Notes under the pieces: generated by a model
Seen by the model: the letters and a program-made list of their open reading frames with translations, nothing else
Database searches by the model: none
Told to the model about the DNA's origin: nothing
In this document: in pieces, positions 16,533 through 23,395 of the stretch
Numbering within the stretch: the stretch's first letter is position 1
Layout of the letters: each line of letters starts with the position of its first letter
Assembly: GCF_022828475.1 (NCBI RefSeq)
Contig: NZ_CP059557.1
Coordinates: 3,271,470 to 3,335,469 of the forward strand
Origin: Saccharopolyspora gloriosae
GTDB lineage: Bacteria; Actinomycetota; Actinomycetes; Mycobacteriales; Pseudonocardiaceae
DNA length: 64,000 nucleotides
Direction: 5' to 3'
Position numbers and translations under genes: made by a program

Positions 16533-18397
16533 GCAAGTCCACCATCGCAGGTTGCCGTCAGAGCTGGTATCTGATCCTTCCGGATACGGATGCCGCTCTG
16601 GCGGTAGCCGGCATCCTCGGTGTGGAGCGACTCCAAGCGCTCCACCACCCCTCCGGGCGGCCGTGGGTGCTCGGGCGGTGGGCGCAGAATCAAATGACCT
16701 GCTTCGCGGACGCCCGATGTGCGACGGCGCTGCTCGGTGAGGCGTCCATCAGCGCGCACGTTCTCGAAGACATGTCCGCGAATCTTCGGAATGTGAACGA
16801 TGCGGACCGTTTCAGCAGTGAAGTCCCGGGCAGTTATCACCTCATGGTATCGATCTCGGGCCAGAGTCGAGTGCAAGGTTCCGTTTCCGGATTCCGCAGG
16901 ATCTTCTACGCGGATTTCGGCGGAGTGGCCGTGGGGTGCTCCCATTCCGACGTGCTGGCCGAACTCTCGGACGCAACGGTGGACGAGGAGGTGCTGGCGG
17001 CGAATTTGATGGCGCCCGCAGTTCCTTACCCGGTGGCCGATCGCTCCGTGTGGAGCGGCATCCGGAGCGTGCCCGAGGACTGCTGCCTCGAGATGGACGG
17101 AGTCGGCCGGCCCCGGCTGAGGCGGCGGTGGATTCCTCCCGAACCTGTGCTGACGCTGGAAGAGGGTGCGCCCCGGCTGGCTGAAGCGCTCAAGGATGCC
17201 GTCGCCGTCCGAACTCAGGGCGGCGGAGTGGTGAGCGCGGATCTGTCCGGCGGCATGGATTCGACATCGGTGTGCTTCCTCGCCGATCAAGGCCCGGCGA
17301 AGTTGGTGACCTTCACCCGCCTGAGCGCCGACACGGCGAACGACGACGAAAGCTGGGCGAAACAAGCAGCGGCCCAGCTCGATTGCGAAGATCACCTGTT
17401 CGCTCATCCGGACGACTTGCCCGGATTTCACGCGGACCTCCTGCACGCCGGCGAAGGCATGGACGAACCGGTGCTGAGCGGGCGTGTGCGCGGCGAGTAC
17501 CAGAAGGCGGCCGGATGGTTCAGGGCCGAAGGGTCGCGTGTGCACATGTCGGGAGAAGGCGGCGACCAGATCCTGCAGGCACGCCCTTCCTACATGCACA
17601 CGACCATTCGCCGCTTCCCCATCGCGGGGCTGCGACACGTGCGGGGAAATCTCGCGCAGAACCGGTGGGGATGGATGTCCACGCTGGGCGCGTTGGCGGA
17701 CAACCGGAGCTTCGGTCGCTGGCTGTCGGACTCGGCGGCCGACCTGTCCCCGAAACCGCTGTTCTCGAAGAGCGCGCAGATCGGCTGGCAAGCACCGGCA
17801 CAACTACCCCCGTGGGCCACGCCCGCCGCTGTCGACACCGTGTCGCGCCTGATGCGACGTGAGGCCGTCAACGCTCCGCCGCTGGCCCCGGACCGGGGGC
17901 AGCACAGCGTGCTGGGGTCCATCCGAGGCGGAGCCCGGCTGGACCGGCATTTGTGCGAACTCACCGCATCGCAGGGGGTACCGACCAGTTTCCCCTTCTA
18001 CGACGACAAAGTCATCGAAGCGGCGTTGGCGGTACGGCTGCACGAACGTACCGACCCCGCCAAGTACAAGCCGCTGCTCGTCGGCGCGATGGGCGGAACG
18101 GTCCCGGACGGCTTGCTCGGCCGCAGCACCAAAGGCGAGTACAGCACCGATTTGCGGCAAGGTCTGCTGGCTCGTCGGGACGAACTCGGCTCGCTGCTGG
18201 ATCGTCCCGTCCTGGCCGAACTGGGGTTGATCGACGCGGACCTGTTTCGCAGCGCTTGCTTCGGCCTGTATCCGCCTCGCCTGTCCCTCGTCGCCCTGGA
18301 ATCCACGTTGCTCCTGGAGTGCTGGGTGCGTTCGCACGTCGGGAGGCAAGGTCCTCCCGAACTCGTCCCCGTTCGAGGATCGGAGAAGCGCCCATGA
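16529..18397 (+). CDS. Lasso peptide macrolactam synthetase (asparagine synthetase-like C protein)
   Basis: 622 residues if started at the GTG at 16529, which overlaps the precursor stop (GTGA); a TTG at 16517 would add four residues. The protein has a degenerate N-terminal glutaminase-like half and a C-terminal ATP-pyrophosphatase domain with the PP-loop SGGMDSTS at residues 240-247. MSGEGGDQIL and YKPLLVGAMGGTVP are typical of lasso cyclases. The enzyme adenylates the ring Glu of the core and joins it to the freed N terminus. Its stop overlaps the B2 ATG (ATGA), so precursor, C and B2 are translationally chained. Confidence 0.93.
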   Translation: MSKSTIAGCRQSWYLILPDTDAALAVAGILGVERLQALHHPSGRPWVLGRWAQNQMTCFADARCATALLGEASISAHVLEDMSANLRNVNDADRFSSEVPGSYHLMVSISGQSRVQGSVSGFRRIFYADFGGVAVGCSHSDVLAELSDATVDEEVLAANLMAPAVPYPVADRSVWSGIRSVPEDCCLEMDGVGRPRLRRRWIPPEPVLTLEEGAPRLAEALKDAVAVRTQGGGVVSADLSGGMDSTSVCFLADQGPAKLVTFTRLSADTANDDESWAKQAAAQLDCEDHLFAHPDDLPGFHADLLHAGEGMDEPVLSGRVRGEYQKAAGWFRAEGSRVHMSGEGGDQILQARPSYMHTTIRRFPIAGLRHVRGNLAQNRWGWMSTLGALADNRSFGRWLSDSAADLSPKPLFSKSAQIGWQAPAQLPPWATPAAVDTVSRLMRREAVNAPPLAPDRGQHSVLGSIRGGARLDRHLCELTASQGVPTSFPFYDDKVIEAALAVRLHERTDPAKYKPLLVGAMGGTVPDGLLGRSTKGEYSTDLRQGLLARRDELGSLLDRPVLAELGLIDADLFRSACFGLYPPRLSLVALESTLLLECWVRSHVGRQGPPELVPVRGSEKRP

Positions 18398-18906
18398 GCA
18401 CACCGGTCTCGTTGGCATCCCGCGATCCCCTGCCGTGGTACCAGGGTCTGCGGGTGAAGCCGATCATCGCGGTCGCTCACCTGATCGGCCGGATGCGGCC
18501 ACGGCGGATTCGCCAGGTCCTCCGGCTTTGCGCGAGAAACGCTCGTCCTGCCGGGCGTGCGGAAGCCGAACGGGCTCGAAAGCTGGTCGTGGCCGCGAGC
18601 ATCCGGTGCGCGGGAGATGGGTGCGTACCGCGTTCGATCGCGACCGCACTGCTGTGCCGGACCAGGGGAACGTGGCCGACGTGGCAGAGCGGTGTGCGCA
18701 CCAATCCCTTTCTCGCCCACGCTTGGGTCGAAGTCGACGGCCACCCGGTCGACGAACCGGCGACCACCCTGGGCGTGCACCCCTTGATCACGGTACCGCC
18801 GGGTGCGGGACGGCTGCGGAACGTGCAGACGGCGCAACGGCTTTCCCGAGGAAATCACGACGATCCGCCGCGCGGATCGCCGGAACGACCAGTGCCGAAG
18901 GGCTGA
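18394..18906 (+). CDS. Lasso peptide leader peptidase B2 (transglutaminase-like)
   Basis: 170 residues from the ATG at 18394, which overlaps the stop of the C gene. The lasso B2 motif with nucleophile Cys77 is present (GDGCVPRSIATALLCR), with the catalytic His109 in NPFLAHAWVEVDGHPVDE and Asp115 or Asp120 as third residue. It removes the leader peptide so that the cyclase can act on the new N terminus. The N-terminal 50 residues are basic and amphipathic. B2 is encoded separately from B1, as is usual in actinobacteria, with the B1 gene 5 bases downstream. The order A-C-B2-B1 places B1 last. Confidence 0.9.
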   Translation: MSTPVSLASRDPLPWYQGLRVKPIIAVAHLIGRMRPRRIRQVLRLCARNARPAGRAEAERARKLVVAASIRCAGDGCVPRSIATALLCRTRGTWPTWQSGVRTNPFLAHAWVEVDGHPVDEPATTLGVHPLITVPPGAGRLRNVQTAQRLSRGNHDDPPRGSPERPVPKG

Positions 18907-18911
18907 TCCAC

Positions 18912-19166
18912 ATGTCTCTGGAACTTCGAAACCACGTCACCACCGCGGACGCTGACGACGGTGTCGCGTTGCTCGACGAAATCTCGGGCCAGTACTGGCA
19001 GTTGAACGGGTCGGGTGCCCAGGTCCTGCGGTTGATGCTCGACGGAGCGACGCAACAGGACGCCGTAGACCTGCTCACGAGCCGATATCGGGTGACGCGG
19101 GAACGAGCGGACGAGGACGTCACCTTGCTCATCGCCTCCCTCCAAGAGGCGGGGCTGGCCCAGTAG
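18912..19166 (+). CDS. Lasso peptide leader-recognition protein B1 (PqqD-like RRE)
   Basis: 84 residues. It is a PqqD-like RiPP recognition element: GVALLDEISGQYWQLNGSGAQVLRLML followed by a helical end that closes the winged helix. The conserved LLDExSGxYWQLN pattern is what binds the Tyr-Pro leader motif seen in the precursor. B1 delivers the precursor to the B2 peptidase. The ATG at 18912 lies 5 nt after the B2 stop, with GGGCTGATCC as the upstream stretch, so coupling with B2 is likely. Confidence 0.9.
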   Translation: MSLELRNHVTTADADDGVALLDEISGQYWQLNGSGAQVLRLMLDGATQQDAVDLLTSRYRVTRERADEDVTLLIASLQEAGLAQ

Positions 19167-19248
19167 CGGCCGGCTCGCTCGATTCGCGGTACGTCCACTC
19201 ACCGCGCCGGGGCTCGGCCGCCGCGGCACGGAACGGAAGGATCAGCAG

Positions 19249-20793
19249 GTGGAACGGAAGCAGACGACGGCCGAGTTGGACCATCGGCTTTCGACGTCCA
19301 AGCCCTTCGGCGACAGTGCCCACATACGCGATCAGTTCGAGTCGAACCAGAAGCTCAGGTTGGACAGGCTCGGGACGAGGTACCCAGCCGCCGCGTCACT
19401 TCTTGACGCTCTGCAGGAGGCCGAGCCGGACGCCCGGCACGAGGTGATCGGTGATCCGGCGCTGCGGTCGGTCATCATGAGGATGGGGGAGCCGGCGGCG
19501 CAGCCGGACCGCAGTGATCTCCCGGATGAGCAGGAGCGAGTCCTCCGGCAGGCGGTCGCGCACCTCGCGGAAGCTCGCCGCCACGGCCTTCTGGGTGAAG
19601 GAGGTTCCTCGAACGGCAGGTTGGGATCCGATGGGCGGCACGGCTGGGTGTGGCGGGAGTCCGACTCAGACGGTCCCGCCGAGAGCGCCTTCCGCGAGGC
19701 CGTTCGGGAACACTCCGGGATGCCGCTGCGCGCTCCGGAATCCGCCGACCTGGACATGTTGCGGCGAGGTGCCGAACTGCTCGCGGTGCTGCTTCCGAAG
19801 ATCTCCGCCGGAGTGCTGAGTCATGCGCACGTGGTCGCTGTGATCTCATCGGCCGGTCGGTGGAGCGGCGTTCGCTCCAATTCGCTGTTCCGGATCGGTG
19901 GTGCCGTCTTCCTCGGGAACGAGGCGATTCGGAACCCGTGGGTCGTGGCGGAATACCTGCTCCACGAGTCCCTGCACCAGAAGCTCTACGAGTTCCGGCA
20001 CGCGCACTCGTTGCTGAAGCGGGACCTGAACCCGACGCCGGACGGGACGGACCCGGCCCAGCAGCCTGCTGTCGTGGTGCCGTGGCGGCCACCCGGCGGG
20101 AACCGGGCGAACGAGTGGGACGTTTTTCGCGCCCTGGCGGCCTTCCACGTCTACGTGCACCTCGCGGTGTTGGCGGACGCCGCGGAGACGCGGGCGCAGG
20201 AACTCGAGGATGACTACGGGTGCCTGCACGACGCTCAACCGAGGATGACGAGCTCCCGCACCGCGACCCACCGGGCTCATTTCCTGGCCGATGGCATCCG
20301 GCGATCCTGCTGGGAAGAGCTGGGGCAGGCAGGGCGGCTGATGGTCGGGTGGCTGAACAGCGTGCTGCGCGACTTCGATCCGAACCCGCCGCCACCAGGA
20401 GCCGAGTTCCACCTGCTCATGGATCGCTACCTGGATGAAGCCCGCAGGCTCGAAACCCGAACCATGTCGGCGCGATCCCAAAGTCGGCTCCGGCCGTTGA
20501 TGGCGGACGAGATCCGACACGCCCAGCGCATCCTCGCCACCGCCGGACACCGGGCGGGCCGGGAGAAGTTCGACGAGGCGGTCACCCACCTCCAGCAGGG
20601 CGAGGACAAGCAGAGGTTCTGCCAGGCGCGAGCGCTGATCGCGGATTCGCTCCGGAGCTTGTCGCCGGACGGGTACGTGTTGCGGCCCGCCCCCGGTGGG
20701 TCCGACGAGCCCGGCGAAGCTCTGCGGAACATGATCGACGGTTCCAGCGAGAAGCTCACCGCAGTGGTCCTCGCGGACCCGCGGAGTTCCTGA
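19249..20793 (+). CDS. HExxH-motif protein, putative peptide-tailoring hydroxylase
   Basis: 514 residues from a GTG at 19249 with GGAAGGA 8 nt upstream, 82 bases after B1 on the same strand. The central block has HESLH at residues 239-243 and, about 35 residues later, VVPWRPP (PWR at 278-280) and a helix FRALAAFHVYVHLAVLA. HExxH plus PWR is the pattern of the mod_HExxH family found next to RiPP genes; some relatives are iron/2-oxoglutarate peptide beta-hydroxylases. In relatives as I recall them a Leu-His-Gly precedes the helix; here it reads Phe-Arg-Ala, so the third ligand may differ. No transmembrane or signal segment. Seen: motif and position. Inferred: action on the lasso peptide. Confidence 0.7.
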   Translation: MERKQTTAELDHRLSTSKPFGDSAHIRDQFESNQKLRLDRLGTRYPAAASLLDALQEAEPDARHEVIGDPALRSVIMRMGEPAAQPDRSDLPDEQERVLRQAVAHLAEARRHGLLGEGGSSNGRLGSDGRHGWVWRESDSDGPAESAFREAVREHSGMPLRAPESADLDMLRRGAELLAVLLPKISAGVLSHAHVVAVISSAGRWSGVRSNSLFRIGGAVFLGNEAIRNPWVVAEYLLHESLHQKLYEFRHAHSLLKRDLNPTPDGTDPAQQPAVVVPWRPPGGNRANEWDVFRALAAFHVYVHLAVLADAAETRAQELEDDYGCLHDAQPRMTSSRTATHRAHFLADGIRRSCWEELGQAGRLMVGWLNSVLRDFDPNPPPPGAEFHLLMDRYLDEARRLETRTMSARSQSRLRPLMADEIRHAQRILATAGHRAGREKFDEAVTHLQQGEDKQRFCQARALIADSLRSLSPDGYVLRPAPGGSDEPGEALRNMIDGSSEKLTAVVLADPRSS

Positions 20794-20824
20794 AGAGCCG
20801 GGGTGTGGTTCGACCGCGGCCGTG

Positions 20825-20860
20825 CCGTTGATCCCAGGGCGACCCCGCGGCGGTCAACGG
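20825..20860. terminator. Possible bidirectional terminator after the HExxH gene
   Basis: Inverted repeat CCGTTGA / TCAACGG with a GC-rich 22-base loop, in the 94-base gap between two convergent genes (HExxH, plus strand; F420-type reductase, minus strand). Position and symmetry only; no T tract. Confidence 0.35.
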
Positions 20861-20887
20861 ACGAGCCGTGGCTCCACCCGGAACGGG

Positions 20888-21394
20888 TCAGCGCGGCGTC
20901 GGGCTCGTCGTGTCGAGGCGGAGTTCGAGTACCGGTAGTGCGGTGTCCTGCTCGCTGATCGCCGTGCCGAGCGTGTTCTCCAGGACGTTCTTGAACTTCG
21001 CCCATGCCCGAGGGTGCTTGCGCGCGTAGGCCGTGAGCGCGGCGTCGGCCTCGCCCGTCGGCAGCCGCCGGGCGGTGGCGGGGGAGGAGTGGTGACCGGC
21101 GACCGAGACGCGGACCTGCGGGTTCGCCATCAGGTTGCGGTACCACTGGGCCTGCGAGCCGAACCCGGACGCGATGACGTAAACGTCCGGTGCGGGATGG
21201 CCGATGACCTCCAGCACGACGCGGCGCACGGCACCGGATTTGCGGCCGAGGTGCTCCAGCATGAGCAACCGCGAACCGAACAGGAATCCGAGGCGTGCGC
21301 GATAAAGCCAGATCGGCGCGCGCATCAACGCCCGGTTCCTGAGCAGCGCCGCACCGTATCGGCCGATCGCGGTCGTCCCGGTGGGGTCGGACAT
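20888..21394 (-). CDS. Deazaflavin (F420)-dependent nitroreductase family protein
   Basis: 168 residues of the DDN/FDOR-A split-barrel family. Key blocks are MLEHLGRKSGAVRRVVLEVI, the start of the barrel, and YVIASGFGSQAQWYRNLMANPQVRVSV, the cofactor-binding signature with Gln-Trp-Tyr. ARRLPTGEADAAL and a final helix complete the fold. Such enzymes reduce quinones or other substrates with F420H2. The ATG at 21394 is chosen over a TTG at 21400. It is convergent with the lasso operon and I see no reason to assign it to lasso synthesis. Confidence 0.9.
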   Translation of the reverse strand: MSDPTGTTAIGRYGAALLRNRALMRAPIWLYRARLGFLFGSRLLMLEHLGRKSGAVRRVVLEVIGHPAPDVYVIASGFGSQAQWYRNLMANPQVRVSVAGHHSSPATARRLPTGEADAALTAYARKHPRAWAKFKNVLENTLGTAISEQDTALPVLELRLDTTSPTPR

Positions 21395-21604
21395 GACCAA
21401 CCTCGTTTCCTCCGTTGCGGCGAACGTGCCGTTCGTGATGTCGGTGGCAAGGTATGTGAACCCGGTTGCGCGGGCGGCGAGCTGAGCCGCCGCTGGACGA
21501 CCCGCCCGACATCACCGTAGCCGCCGGTAGCGGTCGACCGGCTTGGGCACACAGGTCCGCGAGATCCCCTACCCGACCGCGACGTGGGCGGGTCGGTCTG
21601 GTTG

Positions 21605-21955
21605 GGCACGACGAGTCGGCGCCGTCCCGCAGGGTTGCTGCGGCGAGCAGGAGTCCGGCGAGCGCGCTACCGGTGCTGCGGATGATCTGGTTGATCGAGA
21701 GCACGCCGGCCGTCTCTGCCTGGGGCACACCGACGAGGACGAGCTTCGCTCATCCGCTCAGCCATGGCGCGAAGGCAGCAGTCACCAACCACCAACTACA
21801 TGCCCGTGCTCCGCCGCCCGCTGAGCCCGGACGGAAGCATGCTCCCCGCCCAGAACGGCTACCTCACGGCCGCTCTGTGGGCGGTGCCGCCACTCGCAGC
21901 CAGCGCGCTCATCATCGCCGCGATCCGACCTGCTCAAGCGTCAGCAACGTCCTGA
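21605..21955. pseudogene. Broken MFS transporter remnant with inverted pieces
   Basis: Two fragments on opposite strands look like neighbouring parts of one DHA2-type drug transporter. On the minus strand, about 21752 down to 21605, the text reads VPQAETAGVLSINQIIRS and then GSALAGLLLAAATL, as at helices 10-11. On the plus strand, 21819 to 21955, it reads QNGYLTAALWAVPPLAASAL then IIAAIRP, as at the last helix. Neither has a plausible start. A gene that was cut and partly inverted explains both. The flanks of this gap (21395-21604 and 21956-22017) hold nothing I can support. Confidence 0.4.
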
Positions 21956-22017
21956 CCCGAGACAGCCGGCTCAGCCCGGAGGCGTGGGGACCACGTACGC
22001 GATTTCGGGCAGAAGCG

Positions 22018-22776
22018 CTACGGCCGCCGACGGGGCTTTCCCGGCTTTCCGCGCTTCCCGCCCTTGGGGGCACCGGAGCCCGGGCGGGCCTTACCACTCG
22101 CGGGTTTGCGGGCGGGGGACTTCTTCCCGTCGCCGCCGGAACGTTTCGCCGGGGCCGGTTCCTGCCGTCGGCCGCGAGTGCTGTTGACCGTGCGCCCGCG
22201 CACCACCCCGATGAACTCCTCCATCAGGTCGGTGGTCTCCTCCTCCGGCCAGGACAGCGCGACCCGGGACTGCGGTACGTCCGTCAGCGGCCGATAAGTG
22301 AGGTCCTTGCGGTGGTGCAGCCGGGCCAGCGACTGCGGGACCACGAGCAGCCCGACTCCCGCCGCCACCAGTTCGATCGCGTCGCCGGTGGTGGCGGGCC
22401 GTTCGATGGCGGGGCGGCCCGGCGGCCGTTCCCAGTCGAGCGTGTCGTCCAGCGGGTGCAGCACGACCTCGTCGGCGAGGTCCTCGGGCGTGACCTCGTC
22501 GGCGGCGGTCACCACGTGGTCTTTCGCAACGACGACCACGGTCGTCTCGGTGTAGAGCGGAATCGCGTGCAGCCCGGTGCGATCGGTGGGAAGCCGCAAC
22601 AGCACCGCGTCGACCTCGCCGTCGCGCACCAGGCCTGCCGCGTCGGCGGCGGAGGTGTCCACGAGGTTCAGCGGCACTTCCGGCAACCGTTCGTTCCAGA
22701 TCCGCACCCATTTGCCGGGCGTCACTCCTGGCACGAACGCGAGTGCGAACGACGATGATCCGACCGAGCCTGCCAC
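22018..22776 (-). CDS. LysR-type substrate-binding domain protein without HTH, basic tail
   Basis: 252 residues starting at the GTG at 22776. Residues 1-195 are a LysR effector domain (FALAFVPGVTPGKWVRIWNERLP, DGEVDAVLLRLP, GVGLLVVPQSLARL) but the DNA-binding helix-turn-helix is absent, and the start is too close to the divergent gene to hide it. Residues from about 198 are a Lys/Arg/Pro/Gly-rich tail (GKKSPARKPASGKARPGSGA and more) like histone H1 or AT-hook tails. The tail may bind nucleic acid non-specifically. It is divergent from the DUF5997 gene, 60 bases away; this pairing is, from memory, frequent in actinobacteria. Confidence 0.85.
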   Translation of the reverse strand: MAGSVGSSSFALAFVPGVTPGKWVRIWNERLPEVPLNLVDTSAADAAGLVRDGEVDAVLLRLPTDRTGLHAIPLYTETTVVVVAKDHVVTAADEVTPEDLADEVVLHPLDDTLDWERPPGRPAIERPATTGDAIELVAAGVGLLVVPQSLARLHHRKDLTYRPLTDVPQSRVALSWPEEETTDLMEEFIGVVRGRTVNSTRGRRQEPAPAKRSGGDGKKSPARKPASGKARPGSGAPKGGKRGKPGKPRRRP

Positions 22777-22836
22777 CAGGCCAGGCTACCGGGCGTCACC
22801 GCAGGTACCGCACGCCCGGTCGATACCCTGGAGCCC

Positions 22837-23223
22837 ATGACGTCGCAAAAGACCTCCCAGACGATGAAGCCCGCGACCGCGGCGAAGAAACTGAACGTGT
22901 ACCTCGAAGCCACCCCCGCGGAGTTCCAGGAGGGTGTCGTCTCGCGCGACGAGCTCAACGCCCTGCAGACCGATCCGCCCGAATGGCTCAAGGAGCTGCG
23001 CCGCAACGGACCCCATCCGCGCCAGGTGGTCGCGGCGAGGCTGGGCGTCTCCATCGGCGGTCTCGCCCGCGGCGGGATCACCGACCCGCTCACCACCGAG
23101 CAGATCGAGGCGCTGAAGGCCGAGGCCCCGGACTGGCTCGAACAGGAACGCGCCACCCAGGCGGAGGTCCGCAAGGAGAACGCCCGCGCGAAGCAGAAGG
23201 CGACCGAAGACCGCGAATCCTGA
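22837..23223 (+). CDS. DUF5997 family protein
   Basis: 128 residues. It starts with a basic stretch (MKPATAAKKLNVYL), contains conserved PAEFQEGVVSRDELNALQ and DPPEWLKELRRNGPHPRQVV, and has a short HTH-like pair of helices (VVAARLGVSIGGLARGG). The C terminus is a charged helix rich in Lys and Glu. Function unknown. It is divergent from a LysR-type sensor domain lacking a DNA-binding part, and the two might form a split regulator; that is inference. The ATG at 22837 could be replaced by the ATG at 22864. Confidence 0.85.
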   Translation: MTSQKTSQTMKPATAAKKLNVYLEATPAEFQEGVVSRDELNALQTDPPEWLKELRRNGPHPRQVVAARLGVSIGGLARGGITDPLTTEQIEALKAEAPDWLEQERATQAEVRKENARAKQKATEDRES

Positions 23224-23340
23224 TCGCGGAGCCGATGGCCATCCGGCCCTGACCAGGTCGGACGAGCCGCCGATCGTTCGCGGTCGACGTGGTGCCGCGC
23301 AGCGGTCGTTCGGCGACGGGCGAGCGGTGCGCATGACGAG

Positions 23341-23370
23341 CTCGGCCCCGTCCGGATGGACGGGACCGAG
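23341..23370. terminator. Bidirectional terminator hairpin
   Basis: Near-perfect inverted repeat: CTCGGCCCCGTCC, loop GGAT, GGACGGGACCGAG, with one C/A mismatch. It lies between the DUF5997 gene (plus) and the convergent dehydrogenase (minus), where a two-way terminator is expected. No T run. Confidence 0.6.
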
Positions 23371-23395
23371 CGGGCCGGTGAGTTCGGCCGGTGGG

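Noticed and set aside
20888-21394. F420-type reductase as part of the lasso operon
   Set aside because: It is on the opposite strand, convergent, with a likely terminator between.
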